NCBI RefSeq assembly: GCF_000238355.1
Contig: NZ_AHCA01000012.1
Span: 1-64,000, forward strand
Reading direction: 5' to 3'
Origin: Pseudoalteromonas haloplanktis ATCC 14393
GTDB taxonomy: Bacteria > Pseudomonadota > Gammaproteobacteria > Enterobacterales > Alteromonadaceae
DNA: 64,000 nucleotides
Under the pieces are notes generated by a model, which did not search any database, had not been told where the DNA came from, and saw only the letters and a list, made by a program, of their open reading frames with translations. Shown here piece by piece: positions 25,611 to 34,111 of the stretch (within the stretch, counting starts at the first letter, position 1; the number at the start of each line of letters is the position of its first letter). The position numbers and the translations under genes were made by a program.

Positions 25611-28352
25611 TTACACTTTTTTACGGCGTAACAACGTTAGCGGCAGTGCTAATAATGTTAGCCAAAATAGTGAGCCGGAGTCATCATCTTCGTCATCTGA
25701 TTCATCATTGTTGATATTAATATAGACAAGTTGCGCATCTGATAAGTTACCCGCACTGTCTTTAGCTTGTACCATTAATGTGATTTTCTTTTCAAATTCG
25801 AAGTCTAAGTCGCCAGCGACGATTAACTGGCCTTGCTGATTAATCGTTACGCCATTGTGACCCTGAACTATAAATTCAACAACCGGTGTGTACTGCGCAT
25901 CGGCGTCAGTGAACTCCAGCTGACCTATAACTGTACCAATAGCGCTGTTTTCTAACACGCTGAAGCTTTGCTCTGGTGATAATACCGGCGCTTGTGGCTC
26001 TGGTGTTGGCTGTTCAGCAATAGCAGATTTAATATCTACAATCACAGGATCATGATCCGATGCTCTGTAGGCATCACTAGCATATAAACTTGCTTGTTGT
26101 GAATCTGATTTAAACTCAACATTATAGTCTAAGCTGATTGGCTCATCTGCATTGATATGCCAGTCTGTTGCAGCCACTACTTTAGTTAGCAAGCTTGGGC
26201 TAGCTACAGCATGATCTAGGCTACCCAGGCGGCCTGAGAAGCTATATGAATAGCTAAAGGTATTGCCGTCTAATTCTGCAACAACATTCTTAAACCCTTT
26301 ATCAGCAAACGCGCGGATTGGATCTTCCATTGCGTATGCATTCATATCGCCGACTAAAATGATATCTTCATCATCGATACCTGTAGGTGCGGTGTTTAGC
26401 CAATCCGCAAAGGCATTGGCACCAGTTACGCGAATTTCATTCCAGCATGCTTGACCATCGCCTAAATCGGCGTTATTGCCATCTGCACTACCGCATCCTT
26501 TTGATTTCAAATGTGCAACAGCAACAGTAAACACCTCTTCAGACTCAAGTGATTTGAAGCTTTGTGCGATTGGTGGGCGATTGCTGTAGTCAAATGGATA
26601 TTCCGTTGTAATTGCAGCAGTGCCGACTTGGGCTACTTTATTCGCGCGATAAATAAGGGCTGTTGTTATTTCATCAGTACCTACTTTATCAACATTGAAA
26701 TTAACGAATGCATATTCATTAGTGCTATCTTCATCGTTTAACGCATTCACTAAGCTCGCAATAGCGCTATTTGCGCCAAAACCATCATTTTCGATTTCCA
26801 TTAAACCGATAACATCTGCTTCTAAAGCAGCAATAGCACTAACAATTTTTGCTTGCTGGCGAATAAACTCAGCTTCACTGTCTGCGCCACGACTGGTTGG
26901 GAAACCTGCACCTTGGCCATCACCGTTAAAGTAGTTAAGAACGTTAAAGCTTGCAATACGTAGATCGGCATCAGCATGCAGAGCTGGGGCATCTGTGCGC
27001 GGATTTGTTGCAATAAAAGCGGGCTGGATTGTTGGGTGAATGCGATAGCGATCAAAGCTGTACCCTAGAACACCTGTAACGGTATTTACAGTATCACCTA
27101 AGCGCAGTGTGTTGTATGCGTCCAAGCCTGTACCAGGGTATGAAACTGGATCAAGGTTTTGCTTTGTTGAGCCATCATCAAGTAAAATTTGTTTTTTCTC
27201 ATTTTCAACTTCTACTGCATTTGCTGCATCCCCAGGTAGGGCTATTTGTGTGCCTTGATATAAACGCTCTGTTGCTAGATCAACTTCACCATAACGCCCT
27301 AAGCCATAGTTATTGGTAACAACAAGGGGTTGTTCTAAGGTCACTAGCATGCCTTCATAGGCTTCTAAATCCGCTACCTCAGAAACAGGCAGTGATATTT
27401 TTGTTGCAGTGGTTGTCAGGCCCGTAGCACATACTTCTATTTGGCTAACGTTACCAATTTGTGTGGCGTTGTAGTACTCAGCAACATTTCCTTTGATACG
27501 TACATGATCACCGACATTGACCTCACTATCAGCAAAGTAAACAAATACCCCTTCAGACGTTAAAGGATTAGTATCAATATCAGCTTCCAGTGATGTAATG
27601 AAGAAACCATTTAATTGCTCTGCGCCTTGGAAATCAGCAGTTACAATACCTTCAAGCTCAATTTCTGTGTTCAATAGAGGGCTATCACCGCCTTCACCTT
27701 GAATTGCGTTGATAAGGGTTTTAGCTGCACCACATTCAAGTGGTGTAACCGGCTCAGGTTCAGGCTCTGGATCCGGTTGATTATTTTCCCCATGGAAACC
27801 TAAGCCCGAAAAGTCATCTTTATCAAATTGTAGCCATTGCTCACTTGGATCAAATGTCGCGGCGGCATCGGTACGTCCAGACGTGATATCTGATTTACGA
27901 CGCAAGCTTCTATCTTTAGTGACAACACCACCCGCTGACCATTGACCATTATCAGGGCGCACGCCTATTTGGCCAAAGCTATCAACAATGGTATCACCGA
28001 GCGTAAGTGTAAAAGCATCATCACCATTAAAGTTAACAGTACCACTGAATATATTGGCCTTGGCTTTTAGCTCTTCTACAGCTCGATCATCTGACGTGAC
28101 GATGACATAAGCACTATTTGCGGCAATAGAACCGGATAATTCTTCACTTGTGGAAGGGGCTTCACTGCCGTTTGAATATAAATTGAGGGTATAACCGTCA
28201 AGAGATACAGCTGTGGATGTAGTATTATAAATTTCAATTGCTTTATTGTAACCGCCACCTTCTACATATTCAGAGATGATTAAGTTAGCTGAAGCTGGTG
28301 CACTGAGGCTTGCAATAACAAGCGCCAATGGCGTTATTTTTGTATTTAACAT
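25611..28352 (-). CDS. ExeM/NucH-type extracellular endonuclease with GlyGly-CTERM tail
   Basis: This 913-residue secreted nuclease starts with a signal peptide (about 1-23, ending SAN) and a lamin-tail domain (LIISEYVEGGGYNKAIEIYN). It continues with an OB-fold-like region, an endonuclease/exonuclease/phosphatase domain (RIASFNVLNYF, ALEADVIGLMEIEND, DMNAYAMEDPI, and SDHDPVIVDI with the catalytic Asp-His) and a cadherin-like domain (about 790-880). The end, an acidic stretch then SGSLFWLTLLALPLTLLRRKK, has the layout of a GlyGly-CTERM sorting signal processed by rhombosortase, implying type II secretion and surface anchoring. ATG 28352 is preferred (signal peptide; GGGA upstream). Its likely role is degrading extracellular DNA for phosphate, nucleosides or biofilm turnover. 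Confidence 0.88.
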   Translation of the reverse strand: MLNTKITPLALVIASLSAPASANLIISEYVEGGGYNKAIEIYNTTSTAVSLDGYTLNLYSNGSEAPSTSEELSGSIAANSAYVIVTSDDRAVEELKAKANIFSGTVNFNGDDAFTLTLGDTIVDSFGQIGVRPDNGQWSAGGVVTKDRSLRRKSDITSGRTDAAATFDPSEQWLQFDKDDFSGLGFHGENNQPDPEPEPEPVTPLECGAAKTLINAIQGEGGDSPLLNTEIELEGIVTADFQGAEQLNGFFITSLEADIDTNPLTSEGVFVYFADSEVNVGDHVRIKGNVAEYYNATQIGNVSQIEVCATGLTTTATKISLPVSEVADLEAYEGMLVTLEQPLVVTNNYGLGRYGEVDLATERLYQGTQIALPGDAANAVEVENEKKQILLDDGSTKQNLDPVSYPGTGLDAYNTLRLGDTVNTVTGVLGYSFDRYRIHPTIQPAFIATNPRTDAPALHADADLRIASFNVLNYFNGDGQGAGFPTSRGADSEAEFIRQQAKIVSAIAALEADVIGLMEIENDGFGANSAIASLVNALNDEDSTNEYAFVNFNVDKVGTDEITTALIYRANKVAQVGTAAITTEYPFDYSNRPPIAQSFKSLESEEVFTVAVAHLKSKGCGSADGNNADLGDGQACWNEIRVTGANAFADWLNTAPTGIDDEDIILVGDMNAYAMEDPIRAFADKGFKNVVAELDGNTFSYSYSFSGRLGSLDHAVASPSLLTKVVAATDWHINADEPISLDYNVEFKSDSQQASLYASDAYRASDHDPVIVDIKSAIAEQPTPEPQAPVLSPEQSFSVLENSAIGTVIGQLEFTDADAQYTPVVEFIVQGHNGVTINQQGQLIVAGDLDFEFEKKITLMVQAKDSAGNLSDAQLVYININNDESDDEDDDSGSLFWLTLLALPLTLLRRKKV

Positions 28353-28447
28353 TATTATTTTTTCCCGTGTATTGTGTCCCGAATGGGACAAACAGTTTAA
28401 GGGTAATTTATGACAAATAAAATAATAATTGTTAATAAAATGAAAAT

Positions 28448-28472
28448 AAAAAGAGCGTATTAACGCTCTTTT
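28448..28472. terminator. terminator between hemB and the nuclease gene
   Basis: AAAAGAGCGT/ACGCTCTTTT stem with a 4-base loop. The T-run in the minus direction ends the long ubiE-to-hemB run. Confidence 0.88.
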
Positions 28473-28492
28473 AAAATTAGCGCTATGAGCTG

Positions 28493-29500
28493 TTATTTAT
28501 TTAGCCATTGCGCAGCTTGCTTGGCAAAATAAGTTAAAATGCCATCTGCACCAGCACGTTTAAATGCCAATAAAGATTCCATTATAGTCGCTTCTTCGGC
28601 TAACCAGCCGTTATCAATAGCCGCTTTATGCATAGCGTATTCACCGCTAACCTGATAAGCGAAAGTTGGTACGCCAAACTCATCTTTGACACGACGTACT
28701 ACATCTAAATAAGGCATGCCGGGCTTAACCATTACCATGTCAGCGCCTTCTTGCAAATCGAGTGCAACTTCACGAATTGCTTCATCAGAATTTGCAGGAT
28801 CCATTTGGTAGGTTTTTTTGTCAGCGCCTTTTAAGTTGCCAGCTGAGCCGACTGCATCACGAAATGGTCCATAATAACTTGAAGCGTATTTAGCTGAGTA
28901 AGCCATTATACGTGTATGAATATGCCCATTTGCTTCTAACGCTTCACGAATAGCGCCAATACGACCATCCATCATATCCGAAGGAGCAACAACATCTGCA
29001 CCAGCCTCAGCATGGGATAACGCTTGTTTTACTAAAATTTCAGTAGTGACATCGTTAATCACATAGCCGTCTTCATCAATAATGCCATCCTGACCATGTA
29101 CCGTAAATGGATCAAGTGCGACGTCAGTGATCACACCAAGTTCAGGGTATGCTGCTTTTAAAGCGCGTACAGTACGTTGTGCAAGTGCATCATCATTGTA
29201 GGCTTCTTCGGCTAATAATGATTTTTTGTCAGCAGGAGTAACCGGAAATATAGCGATAGCTGGCACACCTAATGCGACTAGCTCTTTTGCTTCAATAAGG
29301 AGTTGGTCGATAGATAAACGCTCTATACCCGGCATTGACTCAATCGCCTCACGACGGTTGTTGCCTTCAAGTACAAATACTGGATAAATTAAGTCATTTA
29401 CAGTGAGTTGGTTTTCAGCCATTAAACGGCGAGAGAAATCACTGCGGCGCATGCGGCGCATGCGAGTGTAAGGGAAAAGGTCGAGACCTGATTGGGCCAT
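28493..29500 (-). CDS. hemB: porphobilinogen synthase (ALA dehydratase), Mg-type
   Basis: The gene encodes 335 residues that condense two 5-aminolevulinate molecules to porphobilinogen in haem synthesis. The Schiff-base Lys lies in MVKPGMPYLD, and the second active-site Lys in MAYSAKYASS. The metal-site segment reads DVALDPFTVHGQDG with Asp residues instead of the cysteine cluster of zinc enzymes such as E. coli HemB, so this is the magnesium/potassium-dependent type. It is the last gene of the run and begins 9 bp after the diguanylate cyclase stop, without an evident promoter of its own. Confidence 0.96.
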   Translation of the reverse strand: MAQSGLDLFPYTRMRRMRRSDFSRRLMAENQLTVNDLIYPVFVLEGNNRREAIESMPGIERLSIDQLLIEAKELVALGVPAIAIFPVTPADKKSLLAEEAYNDDALAQRTVRALKAAYPELGVITDVALDPFTVHGQDGIIDEDGYVINDVTTEILVKQALSHAEAGADVVAPSDMMDGRIGAIREALEANGHIHTRIMAYSAKYASSYYGPFRDAVGSAGNLKGADKKTYQMDPANSDEAIREVALDLQEGADMVMVKPGMPYLDVVRRVKDEFGVPTFAYQVSGEYAMHKAAIDNGWLAEEATIMESLLAFKRAGADGILTYFAKQAAQWLNK

Positions 29501-29509
29501 TATTTGCTC

Positions 29510-31360
29510 CTAGTCTAAAATTGGAAAGCTAACTACACGATTACGACCACTTTGTTTGGCATGATAAAGTGCTTGATCAGCGCAGCCGGTGAATAATCCA
29601 GGGTTATTAATGTCTTCAGCGATGGCGCTATATACACCAGCACTTATAGTAAATTTGATTTCAGTATTTGCAACAGTAATAGCCGTATCCATGATTGCTT
29701 GGCGTATTTGCTCTGCTAACTCAATAGCACCACTGAGAACCGTGTTGGGGAGTAAAACGACAAACTCTTCTCCCCCATAACGGACCACTTCGTCGAGAGG
29801 TCGTTTTAGGCGGTTTTTTATAATGTCTGCGACAGCACGAATAGTTTGGTCGCCAATTAGGTGGCCATAAGTATCATTAATGCTTTTAAAGTGATCGATA
29901 TCGAGCATTATGACACTCAATGGAGTTTGTTCGCGACGAGAGCGGCGCAAATCCATGACAAGTTTCTTATCAAAGTAGCGACGATTTTTGATTTTGGTTA
30001 ATGGATCTTCCATATTGATTTGTTCGAGAGCGCGGTTTTTTTCTTCTAATTCGCGCAGCGTAACTTGTAGCTCAAACGTACGCTCTTCAATATTTGCTTC
30101 GAGATCTAATCTGGCTTGTTCTTGTAATTCTAAACGCTCTTGGAGTAAGGCATCATGAGCTTCGCTTTGTGCTATTTTACTTTGTTGGGCGGCGACTTGT
30201 GCGTCACGCTCGATTAAGTAATGTTTAATAGTGGCAAAACTTAGACTGAGCGAACAGATTAAAAAGCTAAAGAATACAAATGGTAAACCACGGGTATTAA
30301 AATCATAAACATTAAAAACCACGCTGATTAAGTAAAGTAAAGCGGAGAAATACACGATTGCCGCTGTTAACAAAGCTATTAATGGTTGTGTTCGTTTGGT
30401 TCTTATATCTAAGGTGATTGCAGTGATATGCATAAACATTACCACTGTCGGAGCTGCTAAGCTGATAATAATCATAGCATTTGGCGGCAGCAACCAAATG
30501 AATAACAGGCTGATGCCAAGCAACCTATTACACCAATTATGCACAGGGTGTAGATAAACATTAATATTTTTACGTAGTTGCTCAAGTAACGGCTTAAACA
30601 AGTATGCTGTAAGCATTAACATTGTAGGGATTGCAACTTGCTGCAAGGCGGGGACCGAAGGGTGAAAGTAGCGATAGCCAAACCCATATAAATAAATGAG
30701 CAGTAACCACAAAGTAATTAAAATGCCACCGCTAAGTGCAAAGTAGTGTTTGCGTGAAAAACCAAACAACACCAAACATGTGATTGCTAACGAGAGAATA
30801 AACCCGACGAGCAAGCCGTACATTAGATTAAATTTACTTTTATACTTTAAATATTCATCGTGTTGCCAAAGACTTAAAGGGACTCTAACGCCATTTTTAC
30901 TTTCAACACGTAGTAATAATTTTGAGTCACTGTTTGGTGGCAGCACCAGCTTAACTAATAGAGACTCTGTTTTAATTTGCCGATTATTCAGTGGTAAAGC
31001 ATCACCAATCTCTTTAAATAATAAGGTACTTTGCCCGTCATAATGATAGACCGCAACCTTATCTAATAATGGGTTGTCAATTGAGAGCAGTAGCGCTAGA
31101 GGTGAGTTTTCAGTATTACTAACTTGTAGACGAAGCCATACAGCTTGGTCTGTTACCCCTAAATTGAGCGCTTGATCTGTGAGTTGTTGCCATTGTGGAT
31201 TGGGTGCTAACTTAGCTTGGTTGAGTGTTAGGGGCTGCAATGAGTACTCAAAAGGAATATCTTGCAAGCGTTTAAAGTTTTTATCTAAGACGATATTCGT
31301 GGCATGAGATGAAAATGAAATCAATAGCAAGCTACATAGCAGCAACCAAACACGCTTCAT
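29510..31360 (-). CDS. 7TMR-DISM diguanylate cyclase
   Basis: The protein has 616 residues. A signal peptide (about 1-20) is followed by a periplasmic 7TMR-DISMED2-like beta domain (about 35-170), seven membrane helices (about 178-385), a coiled coil (about 385-445) and a GGDEF domain. The active motif is intact as YGGEEF, and the metal-binding Asp lies in VIMLDIDHFKSIND. No RxxD inhibitory site is seen five residues upstream of the motif (DEVVRYGGEEF gives DEVV). It should make cyclic di-GMP in response to an extracellular ligand. It lies between tatD and hemB in tight spacing. Confidence 0.93.
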   Translation of the reverse strand: MKRVWLLLCSLLLISFSSHATNIVLDKNFKRLQDIPFEYSLQPLTLNQAKLAPNPQWQQLTDQALNLGVTDQAVWLRLQVSNTENSPLALLLSIDNPLLDKVAVYHYDGQSTLLFKEIGDALPLNNRQIKTESLLVKLVLPPNSDSKLLLRVESKNGVRVPLSLWQHDEYLKYKSKFNLMYGLLVGFILSLAITCLVLFGFSRKHYFALSGGILITLWLLLIYLYGFGYRYFHPSVPALQQVAIPTMLMLTAYLFKPLLEQLRKNINVYLHPVHNWCNRLLGISLLFIWLLPPNAMIIISLAAPTVVMFMHITAITLDIRTKRTQPLIALLTAAIVYFSALLYLISVVFNVYDFNTRGLPFVFFSFLICSLSLSFATIKHYLIERDAQVAAQQSKIAQSEAHDALLQERLELQEQARLDLEANIEERTFELQVTLRELEEKNRALEQINMEDPLTKIKNRRYFDKKLVMDLRRSRREQTPLSVIMLDIDHFKSINDTYGHLIGDQTIRAVADIIKNRLKRPLDEVVRYGGEEFVVLLPNTVLSGAIELAEQIRQAIMDTAITVANTEIKFTISAGVYSAIAEDINNPGLFTGCADQALYHAKQSGRNRVVSFPILD

Positions 31361-31362
31361 TA

Positions 31363-32145
31363 TCAGCCCTTATGGTTGAATAACTGTTGGAAGTTAAGTG
31401 TAGTTTGCTCTGCAACGGTTGTAAATTCTAACCCTTTTAAGGTGGCAATCGTTTCGCAGATATGTGGTAAATAGCTTGGCTCATTACGATGAGATTTTGG
31501 TCTTGGTGTTATCGAACGTGGAATTAAAAACGGCGCGTCCGTTTCTATCAATAACCGCTCAAGTGGAATACTTGGTATAAGTTGTTGTAACTGCTTACCA
31601 CGGCGCTCATCGCAAACCCAACCGGTAATACCAATATATAAACCTAGCGTTAAATATTGCTCAAGTGCATGTTGGTCACCGGTGAAGCAATGTAATACAC
31701 CACGGATAGAGTATTGTTGCAAGATTGCAAGCATATCTTCGCTGGCATCACGTTCATGTAAATATACCGGAAGGTTTAGTGCTACTGCCAACGCTAATTG
31801 TCGGTGTAATACGGAGCGTTGAATCTCGCGAGGAGAAAAATCGCGATTATAATCCAATCCGCACTCGCCAATAGCGACTACTTGTGGGGCGGCTGCCAAT
31901 GCGCGTAATTGTATTTCTAATTGTTCATCTGCTGATTTGGCATCATGTGGATGAATGCCAGCAGTTGCGAGCAGTTGATATTGCTTTGCTAGCTCTAAGG
32001 CGTGTTGGCTAGAATCAATATCGCAGCCAATTAACAGCATTTGACTAACATTGTGTGCTTTTGCACGAGTAATGATAGCCAAATGTTGATCGTCAAATTG
32101 ATGATTGGTGAGGTTTACGCCAGCATCAATAAGGAGTGTGGTCAT
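31363..32145 (-). CDS. tatD: TatD family metal-dependent hydrolase/DNase
   Basis: The 260-residue TIM-barrel hydrolase carries metal ligands in GECGLDY (Glu), VYLHERDA and VLHCFTG (His) and IETDAPFL (Asp). The N-terminal motif is DAGVNLTNHQF rather than the HxH of YcfH/YjjV, as is characteristic of the TatD subgroup itself. Homologues have DNase/3'-exonuclease activity and are not part of the Tat translocon despite the name. The gene overlaps the upstream unknown gene at the stop/start and follows tatABC, the usual location. Confidence 0.94.
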   Translation of the reverse strand: MTTLLIDAGVNLTNHQFDDQHLAIITRAKAHNVSQMLLIGCDIDSSQHALELAKQYQLLATAGIHPHDAKSADEQLEIQLRALAAAPQVVAIGECGLDYNRDFSPREIQRSVLHRQLALAVALNLPVYLHERDASEDMLAILQQYSIRGVLHCFTGDQHALEQYLTLGLYIGITGWVCDERRGKQLQQLIPSIPLERLLIETDAPFLIPRSITPRPKSHRNEPSYLPHICETIATLKGLEFTTVAEQTTLNFQQLFNHKG

Positions 32146-32675
32146 TAATTAGTGCGCTTAACGCGGATCGAACGATTCAGACCTTCTTTCTTCAATAAAA
32201 AGGAGTTGAACAAACCTCGCTCGATCACAATTGTGTCGTTGGCAGTAAGGCGTAAGCTGTCAGAACCAATTTGGCGCCATTGCTGACCATTATCTAAGTT
32301 AATAATTAACTCGCCATACGGTGCTTCTTCAACGCTGGTTACGATGGCAGAAATTTCATCGTCGTTATCTTTAGCTGCTTCTTTATGTTCAAGGCCAAAG
32401 TTTTCGTTCTTCGTTTTAACTATCTGCTCACTCGCGACAGCAGTGCCTGTAGTTGCGGCAACCGCAGGCGCAGCGCTATTTGTAGCAGGTGTTAACGTTT
32501 TCGAGGTGGTTGGCTTACTTAATGATTTACCTGCCATAGTGTTGTCGTAACAAAGTAGGCGGTTAAAATCATTTTCTACAAATGTACAAGCCTGTAAAGC
32601 TTGAAGGTTTACATCGTTGGCATGAACCGTTGGAATACTTAGCAAAGCAAGTATTGGCAGTAGTTGTTTTTTCAT
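32145..32675 (-). CDS. exported protein of unknown function in the tat operon
   Basis: The protein has 176 residues with a signal peptide (about 1-19, ending VHA). A short Cys-containing segment (LQALQACTFVENDFNRLLCYD, two Cys that may form a disulfide) comes next, followed by an Ala/Thr-rich linker (about 55-90) and a compact beta-rich C-terminus (EISAIVTSVEE through QQWRQIGSDSLRL). The QW..I..D pattern resembles small envelope proteins found beside tat or secretion genes in Alteromonadales, but I know no assigned function. It abuts tatC without a gap and overlaps tatD by one base. Confidence 0.75.
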   Translation of the reverse strand: MKKQLLPILALLSIPTVHANDVNLQALQACTFVENDFNRLLCYDNTMAGKSLSKPTTSKTLTPATNSAAPAVAATTGTAVASEQIVKTKNENFGLEHKEAAKDNDDEISAIVTSVEEAPYGELIINLDNGQQWRQIGSDSLRLTANDTIVIERGLFNSFLLKKEGLNRSIRVKRTN

Positions 32676-33419
32676 TTATTCCTCTGACTCATTTTGCTGA
32701 GGCTTAGCGCTATAAAAAGACGCTAAAATTAACCCCAATTCAAATAACAGTAGCATGGGCAATGCTAATAATGACTGTGAAAGTACATCGGGCGGTGTTA
32801 AAAACATCGCCACCACAAAAACACCTACCACAATATAGGGGCGTTTTTCTTTTAAACTCTGTGTTGTCGTCGCACCGCTGAAGCACAACAGCATAATAGC
32901 TACAGGGATTTCAAAGGCCACACCAAAGGCAAAAAATAACTTTAACGCGAAACTTAAGTAACTACTAATATCCGGTGCTAGGGTCATCATTTCTGGGCCG
33001 ACACTGGTAAAAAACCCAAGAATAATTGGTAGCACTACAAAGTAACAAAATGCGATCCCGCTATAAAAAAGTACAATGCTTGATGCCAAAATAGGCATTA
33101 GCATGCGCTTTTCATGCTGGTATAGCCCTGGTGCTATAAAGCCCCATATTTGATGTAATATCACCGGAAACGCTGCAAACAAAGCGACAAATAAGGTTAA
33201 CTTAAATGGTGCAAAAAATGGTGCCGTTACATCTGTGGCTATCATAGTTGCGGTGCTTGGTAAATGCGCAATTAAGGGCGCGGCAACAAAACTGTATATA
33301 TCGTTTGCGAAATAAACCAATGCTATAAAAAATAGCAAAATAGCTAATAAGGCTTTCATTAGCCTGTTTCGCAGTTCGATTAAATGACTTACAAAGCCGG
33401 ATTTTACTTGTTCAGTCAT
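32676..33419 (-). CDS. tatC: Sec-independent protein translocase TatC
   Basis: This is the 247-residue core subunit of the twin-arginine translocase with six membrane helices. The N-terminal FVSHLIELRNRLMKALLA block and the FAPFKLTLFVALFAAFPVILHQIWGF region, which form the signal-peptide docking site, are conserved. It recognises RR-type signal peptides and recruits TatA. It follows tatB by 47 bp. Confidence 0.97.
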   Translation of the reverse strand: MTEQVKSGFVSHLIELRNRLMKALLAILLFFIALVYFANDIYSFVAAPLIAHLPSTATMIATDVTAPFFAPFKLTLFVALFAAFPVILHQIWGFIAPGLYQHEKRMLMPILASSIVLFYSGIAFCYFVVLPIILGFFTSVGPEMMTLAPDISSYLSFALKLFFAFGVAFEIPVAIMLLCFSGATTTQSLKEKRPYIVVGVFVVAMFLTPPDVLSQSLLALPMLLLFELGLILASFYSAKPQQNESEE

Positions 33420-33466
33420 AATTTAACTCGTTACCGATATATAGACCACAGCTAACAAAAATAATT

Positions 33467-33799
33467 TCATTTTTGTTCATCAATATTCGCTTTTTTGGTT
33501 AGATCCGAAGAGGCTTTTTTATAACTGTGTGTGACGGACTCAGCCGCTTTTTGCAACTCGTCAACCGAGTCTTTTATGGCAGGGTTGAGATCTTGCATGC
33601 CTTGCTGTTCAGCTTTTTTTAAATTTTGATGCAACTCATGCACTCTTAACTCTTCGTTGACCTCGGCCTTAACTGAATTTGCTAAAGATTTTATCGTTTT
33701 TATCCAGCGGCTTACCGTGCGAACAGCAACGGGCAACCGCTCAGGGCCGAGCACCACTAAGCCGACGATTAACACCACAACCAGTTCCCACATACCCAT
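33467..33799 (-). CDS. tatB: Sec-independent protein translocase TatB
   Basis: The 110-residue protein has one N-terminal helix (GMWELVVVLIVGLVVLGPERLP), a hinge and an amphipathic helix (VRTVSRWIKTIKSLANSVKAE), then a charged tail. The Glu in the membrane segment and the GPERLP hinge are TatB marks. It pairs with TatC in substrate recognition. It begins 5 bp after the tatA stop. Confidence 0.95.
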   Translation of the reverse strand: MGMWELVVVLIVGLVVLGPERLPVAVRTVSRWIKTIKSLANSVKAEVNEELRVHELHQNLKKAEQQGMQDLNPAIKDSVDELQKAAESVTHSYKKASSDLTKKANIDEQK

Positions 33800-33804
33800 G
33801 CTAA

Positions 33805-34044
33805 TTAAACCTTATGGTCTTCTTTGCTTTTATCAGCAGACTCTTTATTTTGTATAGGGTTATTTGCTTGCTCAATGGGTTCTGCAGGCTTGCTTTGCTC
33901 GTCATCAGATACTGCTTTTTTGAAACCTTTTACTGCATTACCTAAGTCACCGCCAATGCCACGTAATTTTTTTGTGCCAAAAAGTAACACAATGATTGCT
34001 AGTACAATTAATAATTGCCAAATACTAATACCGCCAAAACCCAT
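33805..34044 (-). CDS. tatA: Sec-independent protein translocase TatA
   Basis: The 79-residue pore-forming subunit has a short membrane helix (ISIWQLLIVLAIIVLLF), the FGTKKLRG hinge, an amphipathic helix (GGDLGNAVKGFKKAVSD) and an acidic/basic tail. It oligomerises to let folded proteins cross. The ubiB stop lies about 67 bp upstream; a weak promoter may exist there, but none is obvious. Confidence 0.96.
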   Translation of the reverse strand: MGFGGISIWQLLIVLAIIVLLFGTKKLRGIGGDLGNAVKGFKKAVSDDEQSKPAEPIEQANNPIQNKESADKSKEDHKV

Positions 34045-34111
34045 GGTTTACTCCAAATTTCATTGTATGTTTACGCTGATTATACTCAGCAGAGTTTAAA
34101 TAGCACTTAGT

